A stretch of DNA of 57,642 bases from CAYJAZ01 sp964371865 (lineage in GTDB: Bacteria; Desulfobacterota; Desulfovibrionia; Desulfovibrionales; Desulfovibrionaceae): assembly GCA_964371865.1 (NCBI GenBank), contig CAYJOR010000012.1, positions 1 through 57,642 of the forward strand. The letters run 5' to 3'. Of the stretch, positions 17,541 through 26,675 are shown piece after piece. The notes below the pieces were generated by a model. The model saw nothing but the letters and a program-made list of their open reading frames with translations. It was not told the origin of the DNA and did no database searches. Each line of letters begins with the position of its first letter. Position 1 is the stretch's first letter. The position numbers and the translations under genes are program-made.

Positions 17541-18806
17541 TTAGAATTTATAGCTAAATGACATATTGAAAGCATGAGCGAATACGCCGTCTGCTTTACT
17601 GTTTGTGCTAACTCCATGGTTATGTGTAGGCGCATACCAAGAATTATCATATTCAGTATCTTGAACATCGTGGAATGTGTAAGCAAGGTCAAGAGCCCAA
17701 GCGTCTTTATGGAAACCGGCACCTACTGAATACTTAAAGCGTCCGCTTGAAGGTACAATATATTCAGCATAATATTGGTTTACAGCGGCAGTTTCATAGC
17801 TGATACCAGCACGTAGGTCTAACCACTCGTTGAAAGCATATTCAACACTTAATGAATACATCCAAGTATCGTTCCAGCTTTTTGGATTTGGAATCATTGC
17901 TACACCACCAGGGCCACCATTTGCATCATAGTGAAGATTTAAGTGATTATAGTGTGACCAGCCATACCAAGCAACACCAGCTTCAAAGCTTAATTCTTCA
18001 GTTGGAGCATACGCAACTGCAAGTTTAACTTCTTGAGGAAGATTAATTGTGGTTTCACCTTTGTAAGTTCCTACTTGGTAACCGTTTTGCATTTTTAAAT
18101 CTTGTGTTCCTTCGTAGTCATAAGAAATAGCTGAACGGTAAGTTAAACCTGCTGACCATTGCTCATTAAAGCGATAGTGTGCAGCTAAGTTAAAGCCAAA
18201 AGCATAAGCCAAGTCACTTTTTAGCTTTGATCTTAAATCACCAAAATCAGAAGGAACCATTTGCTCAAGTGTAACTTCTGATGCACTGATTTCAATACCC
18301 GCTGCAAGTGATAAATTATCATTTACACGCCAAGCAACGTTCGGGTTAATTGTTGAAGTAAGTAAGTACGCATAAGTCATGTTGTAACGACCATCCCAAG
18401 TTTCTGGGTATTCGTTACCAAGACCGAAACGTGAAAACATACCAACACCAAAAGAGATTTTATCACTCATTTTATAAGTAACATATCCATGAGGAATTAT
18501 GAATAAAGCATCATCGCCTTTTCTTGAGAAGTGTTGACCTGTAATATCGTTTACGCCTGAAATTGTGCTGTAAGGAATAACAAATTCAGAGCCAACCATA
18601 ACTTGTAAGCCTTCAAGTTCAGTAATAGCCGCAGGGTTATATGCAACAGCTGAAGCATCTCCACCACGTGCAACTAAACCGCCGGCAAGTGCCGCACCAC
18701 GAGCTGACCAGTCTTGTAATGCAAAGCCTTCCGCATTTGCCATATTTGGTATTAATAATGCGCCTAAAATAGCTGCAATACCACTAAATTTAGATAAAAA
18801 ATTCAT
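17541..18806 (-). CDS. FadL/OmpP1/TodX-family outer-membrane transporter
   Basis: Beta-barrel channel for hydrophobic solutes such as long-chain fatty acids. The 421-residue protein has a signal peptide (ending ANA, about residue 25), then EGFALQDWSARGAALAGG and DASAVAYNPAAITELEG, the conserved FadL hatch-domain opening. Alternating aromatic beta strands follow, and the end FNMSFSYKF has the C-terminal Phe used for barrel assembly. A GGAGG Shine-Dalgarno sequence, a strong upstream promoter and its own terminator make it a single-gene unit. The substrate cannot be told from sequence. Confidence 0.93.
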   Translation of the reverse strand: MNFLSKFSGIAAILGALLIPNMANAEGFALQDWSARGAALAGGLVARGGDASAVAYNPAAITELEGLQVMVGSEFVIPYSTISGVNDITGQHFSRKGDDALFIIPHGYVTYKMSDKISFGVGMFSRFGLGNEYPETWDGRYNMTYAYLLTSTINPNVAWRVNDNLSLAAGIEISASEVTLEQMVPSDFGDLRSKLKSDLAYAFGFNLAAHYRFNEQWSAGLTYRSAISYDYEGTQDLKMQNGYQVGTYKGETTINLPQEVKLAVAYAPTEELSFEAGVAWYGWSHYNHLNLHYDANGGPGGVAMIPNPKSWNDTWMYSLSVEYAFNEWLDLRAGISYETAAVNQYYAEYIVPSSGRFKYSVGAGFHKDAWALDLAYTFHDVQDTEYDNSWYAPTHNHGVSTNSKADGVFAHAFNMSFSYKF

Positions 18807-18841
18807 TGTGCCTCCAATGTTATTAATATAAATATTTGTAC

Positions 18842-18870
18842 AGCATAAATAAGTTATTCAATTTAGTCAA
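18842..18870 (-). promoter_or_regulatory. Promoter of the fadL-family gene
   Basis: On the minus strand TTGACT (18870-18865), a 17-base spacer and TATGCT (18847-18842), about 36 bases before the ATG. Both hexamers match consensus at five and four positions. Confidence 0.65.
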
Positions 18871-19029
18871 GAGGAAGATTTATTCAACAATATCAAATAA
18901 ATAAAAAAGACATACTTTATAACTAAAGAAAATTATATACAATTTTTTTTACTCTTAGAAGAGTTAAATATTAAAAACTATTTTAATATATTATTTAACA
19001 ATTTTCAATTGTTACTTTAAGATATAAAA

Positions 19030-19065
19030 TAAAAGAGAGCTCGTATCTAAAACGTGCTCTCTCTG
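19030..19065 (-). terminator. Intrinsic terminator of fbp
   Basis: On the minus strand AGAGAGCACG and an AGCTCTCTTTT arm form a GC-containing hairpin followed by T residues, about 30 bases past the fbp stop. Confidence 0.8.
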
Positions 19066-19092
19066 TAGTTAGAAACAAAAGTTTTTGATGGA

Positions 19093-20085
19093 TTATTCTG
19101 CGGTTAAAATCCTTGTTACGGCGTCCACATCTTCTGGTGAACCTATAACTAATGGTGTACGCTGATGAACCTGTTGTGGTTTGATATCCATAATACGTTC
19201 AGTTCCATTTGTTGCTTTGCCGCCTGCTTGTTCTGCAATAAATGCAAGAGGCGCAGCTTCGTATACAAGTCGTAGTTTACCTTCAGGCTTTCTTGTATCT
19301 TTTGGATAGAGATATACGCCACCTTTAAGAAGAGTTCTATGGAAATCAGCAACAAGAGAACCTACGTATCTTGCAGATCTTGGTTTGTCATCTTCTGATT
19401 TTGCAAAGTATTCTATTGCTTTCTTAGTTGGTTCGTCCCAATAACTTTCGTAGACTGAGTTTACTGAGTAATATGGCCCAGATTTCGGAATTTGAATATC
19501 AGGGTGAGAAAGTAAAAATTCGCCGATACTTGGATCAAGTGTAAACCCATGAACGCCATGCCCTGTTGTATAAACCAAGATAGCAGAAGGACCATATAGG
19601 AAATATCCTGCACAAACCTGTTCTAAACCTGCGCGAAGAAGTCTATTTTTAGGCATATCACCTGTTGCACTATCTCTTCTTTTATAGATAGAAAAAATTG
19701 TACCGATTGAAACGTTTACATCAATATTAGAAGAACCATCAAGGGGATCAAAATAAAGGAGGTATGAACCTCTATGTTCACGAGGACATTCAATAATTTC
19801 CTCTTCTTCTTCTGAGCCAATAGCATAAAGTGTACCTGAACGTTGCATACGATATTTAAGAACATTATTAGCAAATTCATCAAGTTTTTGAACATGTTCG
19901 CCTTGAACATTAACTTCGCCTGTTCCGCCTAGCACGTCAACAAGTCCAGCTTGATTCACTTGTCTGTTAATAATCTTTGCTGAAACAATTAAGTCATGAA
20001 TCAGAGAGGTAAATTGTCCTGTCGCCTGAGGTGACCATAGAAGTTGACTTTGAAGTAAGTGTTCGGTAACAGTAATTTCAAGCAT
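19093..20085 (-). CDS. fbp: Fructose-1,6-bisphosphatase class I
   Basis: Hydrolyses fructose-1,6-bisphosphate to fructose-6-phosphate in gluconeogenesis. The 330-residue protein has the metal-binding signature DPLDGSSNIDVNVSIGTIF, an upstream EEEEEII acidic stretch, the substrate-binding region ARYVGSLVADFHRTLLKGG and the C-terminal signature KLRLVYEAAPLAFIAEQAGG. Length and order are typical for bacterial class I enzymes. It is a single gene with a terminator. Together with gap, fba and the PFK-like gene elsewhere in the window it rounds out sugar-phosphate metabolism. Confidence 0.97.
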   Translation of the reverse strand: MLEITVTEHLLQSQLLWSPQATGQFTSLIHDLIVSAKIINRQVNQAGLVDVLGGTGEVNVQGEHVQKLDEFANNVLKYRMQRSGTLYAIGSEEEEEIIECPREHRGSYLLYFDPLDGSSNIDVNVSIGTIFSIYKRRDSATGDMPKNRLLRAGLEQVCAGYFLYGPSAILVYTTGHGVHGFTLDPSIGEFLLSHPDIQIPKSGPYYSVNSVYESYWDEPTKKAIEYFAKSEDDKPRSARYVGSLVADFHRTLLKGGVYLYPKDTRKPEGKLRLVYEAAPLAFIAEQAGGKATNGTERIMDIKPQQVHQRTPLVIGSPEDVDAVTRILTAE

Positions 20086-20159
20086 ATAAACCTCTCAATA
20101 TCATGTTTATTTTGATATTTTCTATCATTTTTTTAATAAATTGTCTATGTTTAAATTAG

Positions 20160-20200
20160 AACTAAGTATATAATAATATGTATCTATTTATAACTTAGTT
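20160..20200. other. Inverted repeat AACTAAG...CTTAGTT between ygjP-like gene and fbp
   Basis: Arms AACTAAG and CTTAGTT enclose a 27-base AT-only-like centre with further partial symmetry. No T-run follows, so it could be a weak terminator of the upstream peptidase gene or an operator for fbp. Function undecided. Confidence 0.35.
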
Positions 20201-20236
20201 AAGATTCATCTAAATCTTTTACGCAATGCAAGCAGA

Positions 20237-20941
20237 TTAAAGCCAAATAATGCTAGGAAGCTGAAAATTTTTAATCTTTTTTTCAAGTTCTTTATAATTC
20301 GGTAATTTTTCGCATAAAAGCCTATAAAAGTCTTTACTATGGTTGTGTTGGTATCTATGACATAGCTCATGAACAATGACATAATCAATCAGTTCAAGTG
20401 GAAAAAAAAGGAGTCTAGCATTTAGTGTTAAAGTTTTATTTGTGGAATAGCTTCCCCAACGAGATTTCAATAATGCTACTTTTATTTTTTCTCCATCGTC
20501 AGAAAAATTATATTTATCATAACAAAATCTAACTCTTTCCGATAAAAAGATTTTTGCTTTTTTTAAACTAAAATTTTGTAGTAGTTTACCAACTTCCTCA
20601 ATACTACTCGCGCCTTCAATTGTAATTTGAAAGTTATCATTTGTCTTCAAACGAGCTTTTTCTGCACCTGTTGCTAAATATTTGATAGACCATTCCTCAA
20701 AAAGAGCTGGAAAAACTATATTTTCAGGCATATCTAAAGAAGGTTTTTCAGTTGATAAAATCCAACTCTCTTGAGTTAAGAGTAAAGATTTCAATTCGTT
20801 TTGTGATATTCTTGCATTTTGAGGCACAACAAGAACAAGCTCCCCTACTCGAGATCTTCTTAATAACACTCGCTTCGCTCGAGAGCTTTTCTTTATTGTG
20901 CAATGATATTCTTTATTATTTGAAAGTATAAAAGAAATCAT
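20237..20941 (-). CDS. YgjP-type (DUF45) metallopeptidase
   Basis: The 234-residue protein matches the M48-like YgjP/DUF45 family. It has an N-terminal beta-rich part (KRVLLRRSRVGELVLVVP), then LLKSRWGSYSTNKTLTLNARLLFFP, and the zinc motif HELCHRYQHNHSKDFY, giving HExxH and a third His. Known relatives are UTP-pyrophosphatase or SprT-like peptidases of uncertain role. It starts four bases after the YIP1 gene ends, so the two form an operon. No signal peptide is present, consistent with a cytosolic enzyme. Confidence 0.88.
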   Translation of the reverse strand: MISFILSNNKEYHCTIKKSSRAKRVLLRRSRVGELVLVVPQNARISQNELKSLLLTQESWILSTEKPSLDMPENIVFPALFEEWSIKYLATGAEKARLKTNDNFQITIEGASSIEEVGKLLQNFSLKKAKIFLSERVRFCYDKYNFSDDGEKIKVALLKSRWGSYSTNKTLTLNARLLFFPLELIDYVIVHELCHRYQHNHSKDFYRLLCEKLPNYKELEKKIKNFQLPSIIWL

Positions 20942-20944
20942 AAA

Positions 20945-21964
20945 CTACATTGACGACAACAAAACAAGCGTAAGAAGTACCAAGAAAACAACGTAAGCAA
21001 ACAAGGTCAAAATAACTTTTGGAATAGTCATATTGAGCGTAAACCTACAAGCTATAAGAACATTGAATATTACCCATGGTATAGCTACAAAATCACCAAG
21101 AATAGGAATTACAGTTAAAATTCCCGGCGCAGACGCATAAGCATACATACGAGTAATAAGTGAAAAATCTGCACTTTTTGGTTCAACTAGTTTCACAATC
21201 ATGTGCAGTATACCACTAAGTATAAGTAGCTGAAGTATAAGAATAAATGGAGCTATAAAGAAACCAAGTGCAAAAGTGCTTGGCTCTAACATAAATGTAA
21301 CAAGTTCTTTAATAACAGGATCGGCCACTTCAATATTTGCATTGGTATATCTAAAGCTAAGCATGCGAGCTACATACTGAATTAAACCTAAAATAATATA
21401 GAATAATACCGCTTTTGAGATTGTAAGAGGTCTGAACATTGTAGCAAAAAATGCTGGAGAAGAGAAAAGAACTCTAATAATTGTTTGAAAAAGCTTAGTT
21501 AAAATATTCTTTTCTTTACCAGGCTCTTCCCATGGCACCATTGTCATTACTTGGATTGTATAACCTTGATCTTCCAGTTCTTTGATTTTTTTCATCTGTT
21601 CACGATAAACAGCATGAGCTTGTTTGATTTTTTCTTCTTCTAATTCTTCTTCTGTTTTTTCTTTGTCAGTTTTAGCTTCTGAGCTTATAGATTCGCTCAA
21701 ATCTTCACTCTTTGTTATATTTTCTTCCGCTGATTTTTCAGTATTAGGCTTTTCTTCAGTTGAAAGAAATTCTTTTTTCTCTAATGAATTATCTTCAATC
21801 AAACTTTGTTTTACATTACTATCAGCTTCCACTTCTGAATTTACAGCTTCACGAAAAGTGAATTTTGTCTGACACTTAGGACACGTTGCAACTGTAGCAG
21901 TTGAAGGAATTTTATCAACATTTATTTCTCGTTCAAAAGAACAATTTGGGCAAATTATTATCAT
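20945..21964 (-). CDS. YIP1-family membrane protein with N-terminal zinc ribbon
   Basis: Three parts are visible in 339 residues. Residues 1-40 hold a zinc ribbon of the MJ0042 type (CPNC ... CPKC). Residues about 45-150 are an acidic Glu/Ser/Lys-rich, probably coiled segment ending VYREQMKKIKELEDQG. The C-terminal half has about five hydrophobic helices typical of bacterial YIP1 proteins. The combination of a zinc-ribbon head and a Yip1 membrane domain recurs in deltaproteobacteria, but the function is unknown. Co-transcribed with the YgjP-type gene. Confidence 0.8.
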   Translation of the reverse strand: MIIICPNCSFEREINVDKIPSTATVATCPKCQTKFTFREAVNSEVEADSNVKQSLIEDNSLEKKEFLSTEEKPNTEKSAEENITKSEDLSESISSEAKTDKEKTEEELEEEKIKQAHAVYREQMKKIKELEDQGYTIQVMTMVPWEEPGKEKNILTKLFQTIIRVLFSSPAFFATMFRPLTISKAVLFYIILGLIQYVARMLSFRYTNANIEVADPVIKELVTFMLEPSTFALGFFIAPFILILQLLILSGILHMIVKLVEPKSADFSLITRMYAYASAPGILTVIPILGDFVAIPWVIFNVLIACRFTLNMTIPKVILTLFAYVVFLVLLTLVLLSSM

Positions 21965-22105
21965 AGTATATCCTTATAATCATTGATATGAATGCTTTTT
22001 GTAGCACTAAACCTCTCACAAGGCAAGATTATAAAGTAAGCTCTAAAATTTCATCTTGCAAGAGATAAAAAAATATGCTCTTTTTTTCTTGGGAGTATAG
22101 AAATT

Positions 22106-22789
22106 ATGAGTCATCAAAATTTAGTTCAACATGAAAATTCACATAAATTTTCAACAGATGCCCTTCTTTTAGCACAATTTTCATCGCTCGAAAAAGTTGA
22201 TAGATTTGCTGAACTTGGAACAGGTTGTGGAATAATCGCTCTTGAAATGCTCAAAAGAAAAGCAAATATACAAGGCATTGCTATTGATTTTAATGATGAA
22301 CTACTTCAAACTGCAAAAGAAAATGCAAGAGTGTATAATCTTGAAAATAAAATTGAGTTTGTAAATGAAGACTTAAACTGTCTTCCGAATGTAGCAAACT
22401 CCATAACAAAAGATTACAAAAATTTGTGCGACCTTATAGTTTGTAATCCACCATGGTTATTGAAGAATCAAGGAAAACTTCCCAAAGATACTATGAAGAT
22501 TAACGCTCTTTTTGGAGACGAAAATACCTATAAATTATTCTTCAATGGTGCAAGATATTTCATAAAAGAACGTGGATACCTTTCTCTTGTTACAATTCCA
22601 CAAAGACTGGAAGATGTTTTTTCAGATTTGAAATCTAGTCAATTTGCAATTAGAAAAATACAGTACGTCCATAAAGATTCAAACTCTCCTGCTATATTTA
22701 CTCTTATAAGTGCGCAATTTCTAGGAAAATCTTTAAAGTCAACTATTTCAAACCTTGAAGTTTCTGCACCTTTATTTTTAAATTATTAG
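22106..22789 (+). CDS. TrmN6-like class I methyltransferase (tRNA1(Val) A37 N6 type)
   Basis: SAM-dependent methyltransferase of 227 residues. It opens with HKFSTDALLLAQF, as in YfiC/TrmN6 proteins, followed by SAM motif I ELGTGCGIIALEML, an acidic motif II (IAIDFNDEL) and the adenine-N6 catalytic motif NPPW. Relatives methylate adenine 37 of a valine tRNA; the fit is good but other N6-adenine targets remain possible. GGGAG lies upstream of the ATG. It is a single plus-strand gene convergent with the histidine kinase, separated by a palindromic repeat. Confidence 0.85.
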   Translation: MSHQNLVQHENSHKFSTDALLLAQFSSLEKVDRFAELGTGCGIIALEMLKRKANIQGIAIDFNDELLQTAKENARVYNLENKIEFVNEDLNCLPNVANSITKDYKNLCDLIVCNPPWLLKNQGKLPKDTMKINALFGDENTYKLFFNGARYFIKERGYLSLVTIPQRLEDVFSDLKSSQFAIRKIQYVHKDSNSPAIFTLISAQFLGKSLKSTISNLEVSAPLFLNY

Positions 22790-22799
22790 AATTAAATAT

Positions 22800-22861
22800 T
22801 TTTCGAGAGGGGGAAACTGCGTTTTTTCTTAAAAAGCGAATTTTCCTCTCTCGAAGAAATA
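22800..22861. repeat. Dispersed intergenic palindrome, copy 5 (no leader)
   Basis: TTTCGAGAGGGGGAAAC and TTTTCCTCTCTCGAAGAAA flank a GCG-T6 / A5-GCG centre. It belongs to the CGAGAG-armed subfamily of copies 2 and 4 but lacks the AAGGAAAGGG leader. It lies between convergent genes. Confidence 0.8.
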
Positions 22862-22869
22862 TCCATCCT

Positions 22870-24297
22870 CTATTTCACAGGGATATAGATTTTTACTTCT
22901 GTTCCATTTTCTGATGAAGATATTTTAAGCTTTCCGTTATGTGCATCAATAATATTTTTCGCCATTACAAGACCTAAACCAGTACCTTTTGACTTTGTTG
23001 TAAAATACGGATCAAATACTCGGGTAAGAATCTCTTGCGGAATACCAGAACCATTATCTTGTATAGTGATAACTATTGAAGAGTTTTCTTTTGCAAGATC
23101 GAGTATAACTTTCTTCTCGTCGGCTGTGCTTTCACTAAATGACTCCATTGCATTGAGCGCAATATTGAGGATTGCTTGACGAAGTCTGTCAGGATCAGCT
23201 TGCGTAATAAGCGGATTTTGCTCACTACATTTACAAACAATTTCAAGCCTTTTTTGTCTTGCTTCCGGTTCTAAGAGGAAGCATATTTTGCTACAGATAT
23301 CAGAAATATTCGATTCTGCAAGTTTTACATCTGTTGAGCGCGTTACTCCTATAAGATCTTCAATAGCACGATTTAATCTATCTACTTCTTCAATCATAAT
23401 TTTTGCCGCTTTTTCTTCTGAGCTATCTTCGGGAAAAATCTGTTTAAAATAAGTTGCATAACCCTTAATAGAACTTAAAGGATTACGGATTTCATGCGCA
23501 ACACCCGCGGTTAAATCGCCTATGGCTGCGAGTTTTTCTTTTTGGCGTAAATCATCTTCTAGTTCTTGAACTTTTTCAACCATTTCTTCTGCAAGTTTTT
23601 CTGCTTCTTCATGCCTTTTGAGGAGTTCTTTATTTCTTTGAGAGAATTGAAGAATTATCGAAAGTACCATAGCAACAAAGAAAATCCCTGATGATGCCAA
23701 TAGCAACATTGTTCGAGTGCGTAGCATTGTTTGATCATAAAGGTCAATATCTTGTCCTACAAAGCCATAAAGAGTTACAGGTTCACCACTAGGACGCACA
23801 AACATTGGTGCTGAATGTGTTTTGTTATTATGGCCCCTAGCTCTGGCAGGAAGCAGTTCTTTGTATGCAACAAAAGAGACTTTACCATCTATTTTTAGGA
23901 TTGAGTATTCAGCTACTTTGTCAATTTTTAATGCGTCAAAAGAATTTATTTCATTGCTTTTTTTTCTATCAATGTTAATTTTCTTTCCTACCCTTGTAGG
24001 GTCACTATGTGTTATGATTATTCCGTTTTCATCTGTAATTATTAGAAAACGAAACCCTTCTGTATTTCTAACTTCTTCTGCAATATGCTGTACTTGCAAC
24101 AGATTATTATTTTTACCCGTAAGAAGAACACGTTCAGTTAAATTCAATAGAGTTTTAGCTCTTTCTGTAAGTAAAAATGTAAGCGATGATTCATTTCTAT
24201 CAAGACTTGTCCATGTAAAAATTGTTATCACGCCTAAAAGAATACTTATAAATCCAAGTCCAAACCATGAGAACTTAAATAGATTACTTTTTTTCAT
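22870..24297 (-). CDS. Membrane sensor histidine kinase (ZraS/HydH-like)
   Basis: The 475-residue protein has two transmembrane helices (about residues 12-32 and 195-217) around a periplasmic sensor domain with a PAS/CHASE-like fold (FLIITDENGIIITHSDPTRVG). A cytosolic coiled coil follows, then a HisKA domain with phosphoacceptor His268 (AGVAHEIRNPLSSIKG) and an HATPase domain (NIALNAMESF, DNGSGIP, FDPYFTTKSKGTGLGL). This layout resembles ZraS-type kinases that pair with sigma-54 activators. No response regulator is adjacent, so it is an orphan in this window. It follows thiL by nine bases. Confidence 0.93.
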   Translation of the reverse strand: MKKSNLFKFSWFGLGFISILLGVITIFTWTSLDRNESSLTFLLTERAKTLLNLTERVLLTGKNNNLLQVQHIAEEVRNTEGFRFLIITDENGIIITHSDPTRVGKKINIDRKKSNEINSFDALKIDKVAEYSILKIDGKVSFVAYKELLPARARGHNNKTHSAPMFVRPSGEPVTLYGFVGQDIDLYDQTMLRTRTMLLLASSGIFFVAMVLSIILQFSQRNKELLKRHEEAEKLAEEMVEKVQELEDDLRQKEKLAAIGDLTAGVAHEIRNPLSSIKGYATYFKQIFPEDSSEEKAAKIMIEEVDRLNRAIEDLIGVTRSTDVKLAESNISDICSKICFLLEPEARQKRLEIVCKCSEQNPLITQADPDRLRQAILNIALNAMESFSESTADEKKVILDLAKENSSIVITIQDNGSGIPQEILTRVFDPYFTTKSKGTGLGLVMAKNIIDAHNGKLKISSSENGTEVKIYIPVK

Positions 24298-24306
24298 ATA
24301 TAACTC

Positions 24307-25272
24307 TTATGTAAAATGGTCGTAACCACTTAAATTTAATAATTTTCCACCTAGTGACAATGCTCTGTTACTAGTAATAAATCCAATTATTTTTGCTTTG
24401 GGGCATACACTATTAAGCTCTCTCCATATATGAGGCGGGCAAGTTCCCAAAAGAGCGTAGTCTTCACCACCACGAACAGCAAATTCAAGTGGATTTTTCC
24501 CTTTTTCAGAACAATAAGACTTTATTTCACTATGAATAAAGTCTTCATTAATAGATAAATCTACTCCGTGTTTCGTCAAGCGTGGTAAATCCTGCGCAAG
24601 TCCGTCTGAGACATCCATGAGGGAAAATTTTTCATTTGGATACTGTTTTACTAAGTCGATAAGTTGAAGAGTACTTTCTCTATGTAATTGAGGAAAAAAA
24701 TGTGTTTGAAGTGCACAAGGATATTTTTCTTTCTCCTCACTCCCCTCTTCCAACACTTCAAGAGCAAGACGGGATAAACCTATATCTCCAACAAGATAAA
24801 CAATATCATCTACTTTAGCTTGATTTCTATAGAGGAAAACGGATTTTTCTTTCGCACCTATAAGGGTTACTGTAAGATTGAGCTTATCTCCTTTTGATAA
24901 GTCACCACCAGAAAGAGTAAATTTATGTTTTTTTGCTATATCAGCCATTGAAGAAAAGATATTCTCTAAATATTGAGGCTCAAGCCCTTTTGGAAAAGAA
25001 AGAGCAAGTTGAGCTGTAAGCGGTATTGCGCCCATAGCATAAATATCTGAAATATTGACAGCAAGAGCTTTATATCCAATAGATTCGGGAGAGAAGTAAG
25101 AACATCTAAAGTGAGAATCTTCAAGAAAAATATCTGTCGTGACAACAAGATGAGAATTTGCTGTATCTATATCAAGCACGGCGCAATCATCACCTCTACC
25201 AAGGAGAAGAGAGTCATCTTCATTTGGAAAGTATTTATGGATAATTTCTAATATAAAATCTTCACTTAACAT
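24307..25272 (-). CDS. thiL: Thiamine-monophosphate kinase
   Basis: Phosphorylates thiamine monophosphate to the cofactor thiamine diphosphate. The 321-residue protein shows LLGRGDDCAVLD, TTDIFLEDSHFR, ALAVNISDIYAMGA, LSGGDLSKG, LMDVSDGLAQDL and AVRGGEDYALLG, the conserved ThiL/PurM-type blocks that bind ATP through several aspartates. SelD shares this fold, but the SelD Cys/Sec-containing N-terminus is absent. It starts 26 bases after the small membrane-protein gene and is followed closely by the histidine kinase gene. Confidence 0.95.
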   Translation of the reverse strand: MLSEDFILEIIHKYFPNEDDSLLLGRGDDCAVLDIDTANSHLVVTTDIFLEDSHFRCSYFSPESIGYKALAVNISDIYAMGAIPLTAQLALSFPKGLEPQYLENIFSSMADIAKKHKFTLSGGDLSKGDKLNLTVTLIGAKEKSVFLYRNQAKVDDIVYLVGDIGLSRLALEVLEEGSEEKEKYPCALQTHFFPQLHRESTLQLIDLVKQYPNEKFSLMDVSDGLAQDLPRLTKHGVDLSINEDFIHSEIKSYCSEKGKNPLEFAVRGGEDYALLGTCPPHIWRELNSVCPKAKIIGFITSNRALSLGGKLLNLSGYDHFT

Positions 25273-25298
25273 ACTCTTCTCCGCAATTTAAGGCTATA

Positions 25299-25466
25299 CT
25301 ATTTATTTCTCTTTGCTCTGATTTTATCAACAGTATAACCGGCTACTGCGCCTGCGATGCTACCTGTGAAAGCTGTGCGTACCATTGTATCAGAAAAACC
25401 AAAAAGAGCCGCAAATATTCCGATTGATCCGCCAAGAACCATTCCACGTAAGATTGACATTTTCAT
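25299..25466 (-). CDS. Small two-helix membrane protein (55 residues)
   Basis: A short frame reading MKMSILRGMVLGGSIGIFAA at the start and ending in KIRAKRNK. Two glycine- and alanine-rich hydrophobic segments (about residues 8-24 and 31-44) are separated by a short polar turn, with a basic C-terminus. AAGGA lies seven bases before the ATG, and the gene fits neatly between fmdE and thiL on the same strand. I do not know a function. The Shine-Dalgarno sequence, spacing and composition make it more likely real than not. Confidence 0.65.
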   Translation of the reverse strand: MKMSILRGMVLGGSIGIFAALFGFSDTMVRTAFTGSIAGAVAGYTVDKIRAKRNK

Positions 25467-25516
25467 ATATAAATCCTTATTTATTCCTACATCAAATAAC
25501 GCAAGAATTTTATTTA

Positions 25517-26107
25517 TTAAATTTTCTGTTCAAATTGAGAAAAACACGGTGTGCACAAAGTTTTACCAGCATAATGACGTGCGCGTGACTCCATCATTTT
25601 TTCATTACAGTTATCACATTTAAAGCTTTGAAGAACTTCTGCTTTTCTTGGTGGTGAATATTCTATTTCTTTATAATCAAAAAGTTCGTCATCATCTACT
25701 AAAAAGATAGGATTTTTTTTATCTTCATCAAAAAGATTGATTAAATCTGAGATAGTCGCACTTTCTTTCACTTTTTCGATTATTTCACTAATTTCAGCTT
25801 TCATTATAATACGAACTGCTTTTTTTTGTGCATGGTCGTAAAAAGTAAAAGCATTTTTGCCATAATCTTTATGAATAAGATTTCCCTTTCCATAAGTGCA
25901 AGAGCATAGATATTGTATAGCATCAACACCACACATATCTGTTTCTGTAATGACTGTTAAATCTTTTTTATCTTGATATTTCAATATATCTTGCGCAAGA
26001 GCTACCGCTCGCATACCTATAGCAAGACCACCACAAAAGTGACCATGAAAGGAAATTAAGCCATCTCTTTCATTTTCAAAAATATTAAATCTTTTAGTTG
26101 ATAGCAT
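25517..26107 (-). CDS. FmdE-family protein with C-terminal zinc ribbon
   Basis: The 196-residue protein belongs to the FmdE (formylmethanofuran dehydrogenase subunit E) family. It has FHGHFCGGLAIGMRA near the N-terminus, then ETDMCGVDAIQYLCSCTYGKGNL, with the conserved His and Cys residues of the metal site. A TraR/DksA-like zinc ribbon closes it (CDNC ... CTPC, about residues 160-190). In sulfate reducers such genes lie near molybdate/tungstate uptake genes; here tupB and tupC are just upstream. A role in Mo/W-enzyme formation is inference. AAGGAG precedes the ATG; queH is 10 bases upstream. Confidence 0.88.
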   Translation of the reverse strand: MLSTKRFNIFENERDGLISFHGHFCGGLAIGMRAVALAQDILKYQDKKDLTVITETDMCGVDAIQYLCSCTYGKGNLIHKDYGKNAFTFYDHAQKKAVRIIMKAEISEIIEKVKESATISDLINLFDEDKKNPIFLVDDDELFDYKEIEYSPPRKAEVLQSFKCDNCNEKMMESRARHYAGKTLCTPCFSQFEQKI

Positions 26108-26117
26108 TTTTTGCTCC

Positions 26118-26636
26118 TTATTTATAGGGAAGACCGCAGCCGCAGTATTTTTGTCTATAAAACTGTTTTTCTTTTGAAAGTGCTATACCTTCGTTCCAGT
26201 ATGGACGAAAATCTCTATCAAGAAACTCCACTCCATACATTTTAGCCACTTTATGCCCCGCCTCTATAACGATTTCTTGCTGTTGATAGCGAGAATAAAG
26301 AAGAGTTGTACTAAAACAATCATAGCCAAGTTCTTTTGCTTTTCTAGCTGTTTCTTCAAATCTTGGAGTATAGCAAGAAACGCACCTTGTAGGATAAGAG
26401 AGCGTAGGCAGTGACTTCTTCCACACTTCAAAACCTTTATATTCATTATCGCTTATGTAATCAATACTGTCCGTTGTGACGTAGTTTAGAAAAGTATCTC
26501 GTCTTTTCTCAAACTCTTCTTGAGGATGAATATTCGGATTATAAAAGAAGAGAGTGGTATTATATTCTTTACTCAAGTGAGTATATGGCATGAGCGCACA
26601 CGGAGCACAGCACGTTTGTAACAATAATTTCTTCAT
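26118..26636 (-). CDS. queH: Epoxyqueuosine reductase QueH
   Basis: Reduces epoxyqueuosine to queuosine in the anticodon of tRNA, the cobalamin-independent alternative to QueG. The 172-residue protein begins KKLLLQTCCAPCALMPYTHL, then FFYNPNIHPQEEFEKRRD, RCVSCYTPRFEETARKAKEL and a terminal QKYCGCGLPYK, providing the cysteines for the iron-sulfur and iron site seen in QueH. AAGGAAAG precedes the ATG. It lies 39 bases after tupC and 10 before fmdE, so it shares their transcript. Confidence 0.92.
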   Translation of the reverse strand: MKKLLLQTCCAPCALMPYTHLSKEYNTTLFFYNPNIHPQEEFEKRRDTFLNYVTTDSIDYISDNEYKGFEVWKKSLPTLSYPTRCVSCYTPRFEETARKAKELGYDCFSTTLLYSRYQQQEIVIEAGHKVAKMYGVEFLDRDFRPYWNEGIALSKEKQFYRQKYCGCGLPYK

Positions 26637-26675
26637 ATCTTTCCTTGATGATTCTTCTTTGTCAGCAAAGCGAAA

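Noticed and set aside
24307..25272. Selenophosphate synthetase (selD), given the selenoprotein in the window
   Set aside because: The fold is shared, but the sequence blocks match ThiL and the Cys/Sec-containing SelD N-terminus is missing.
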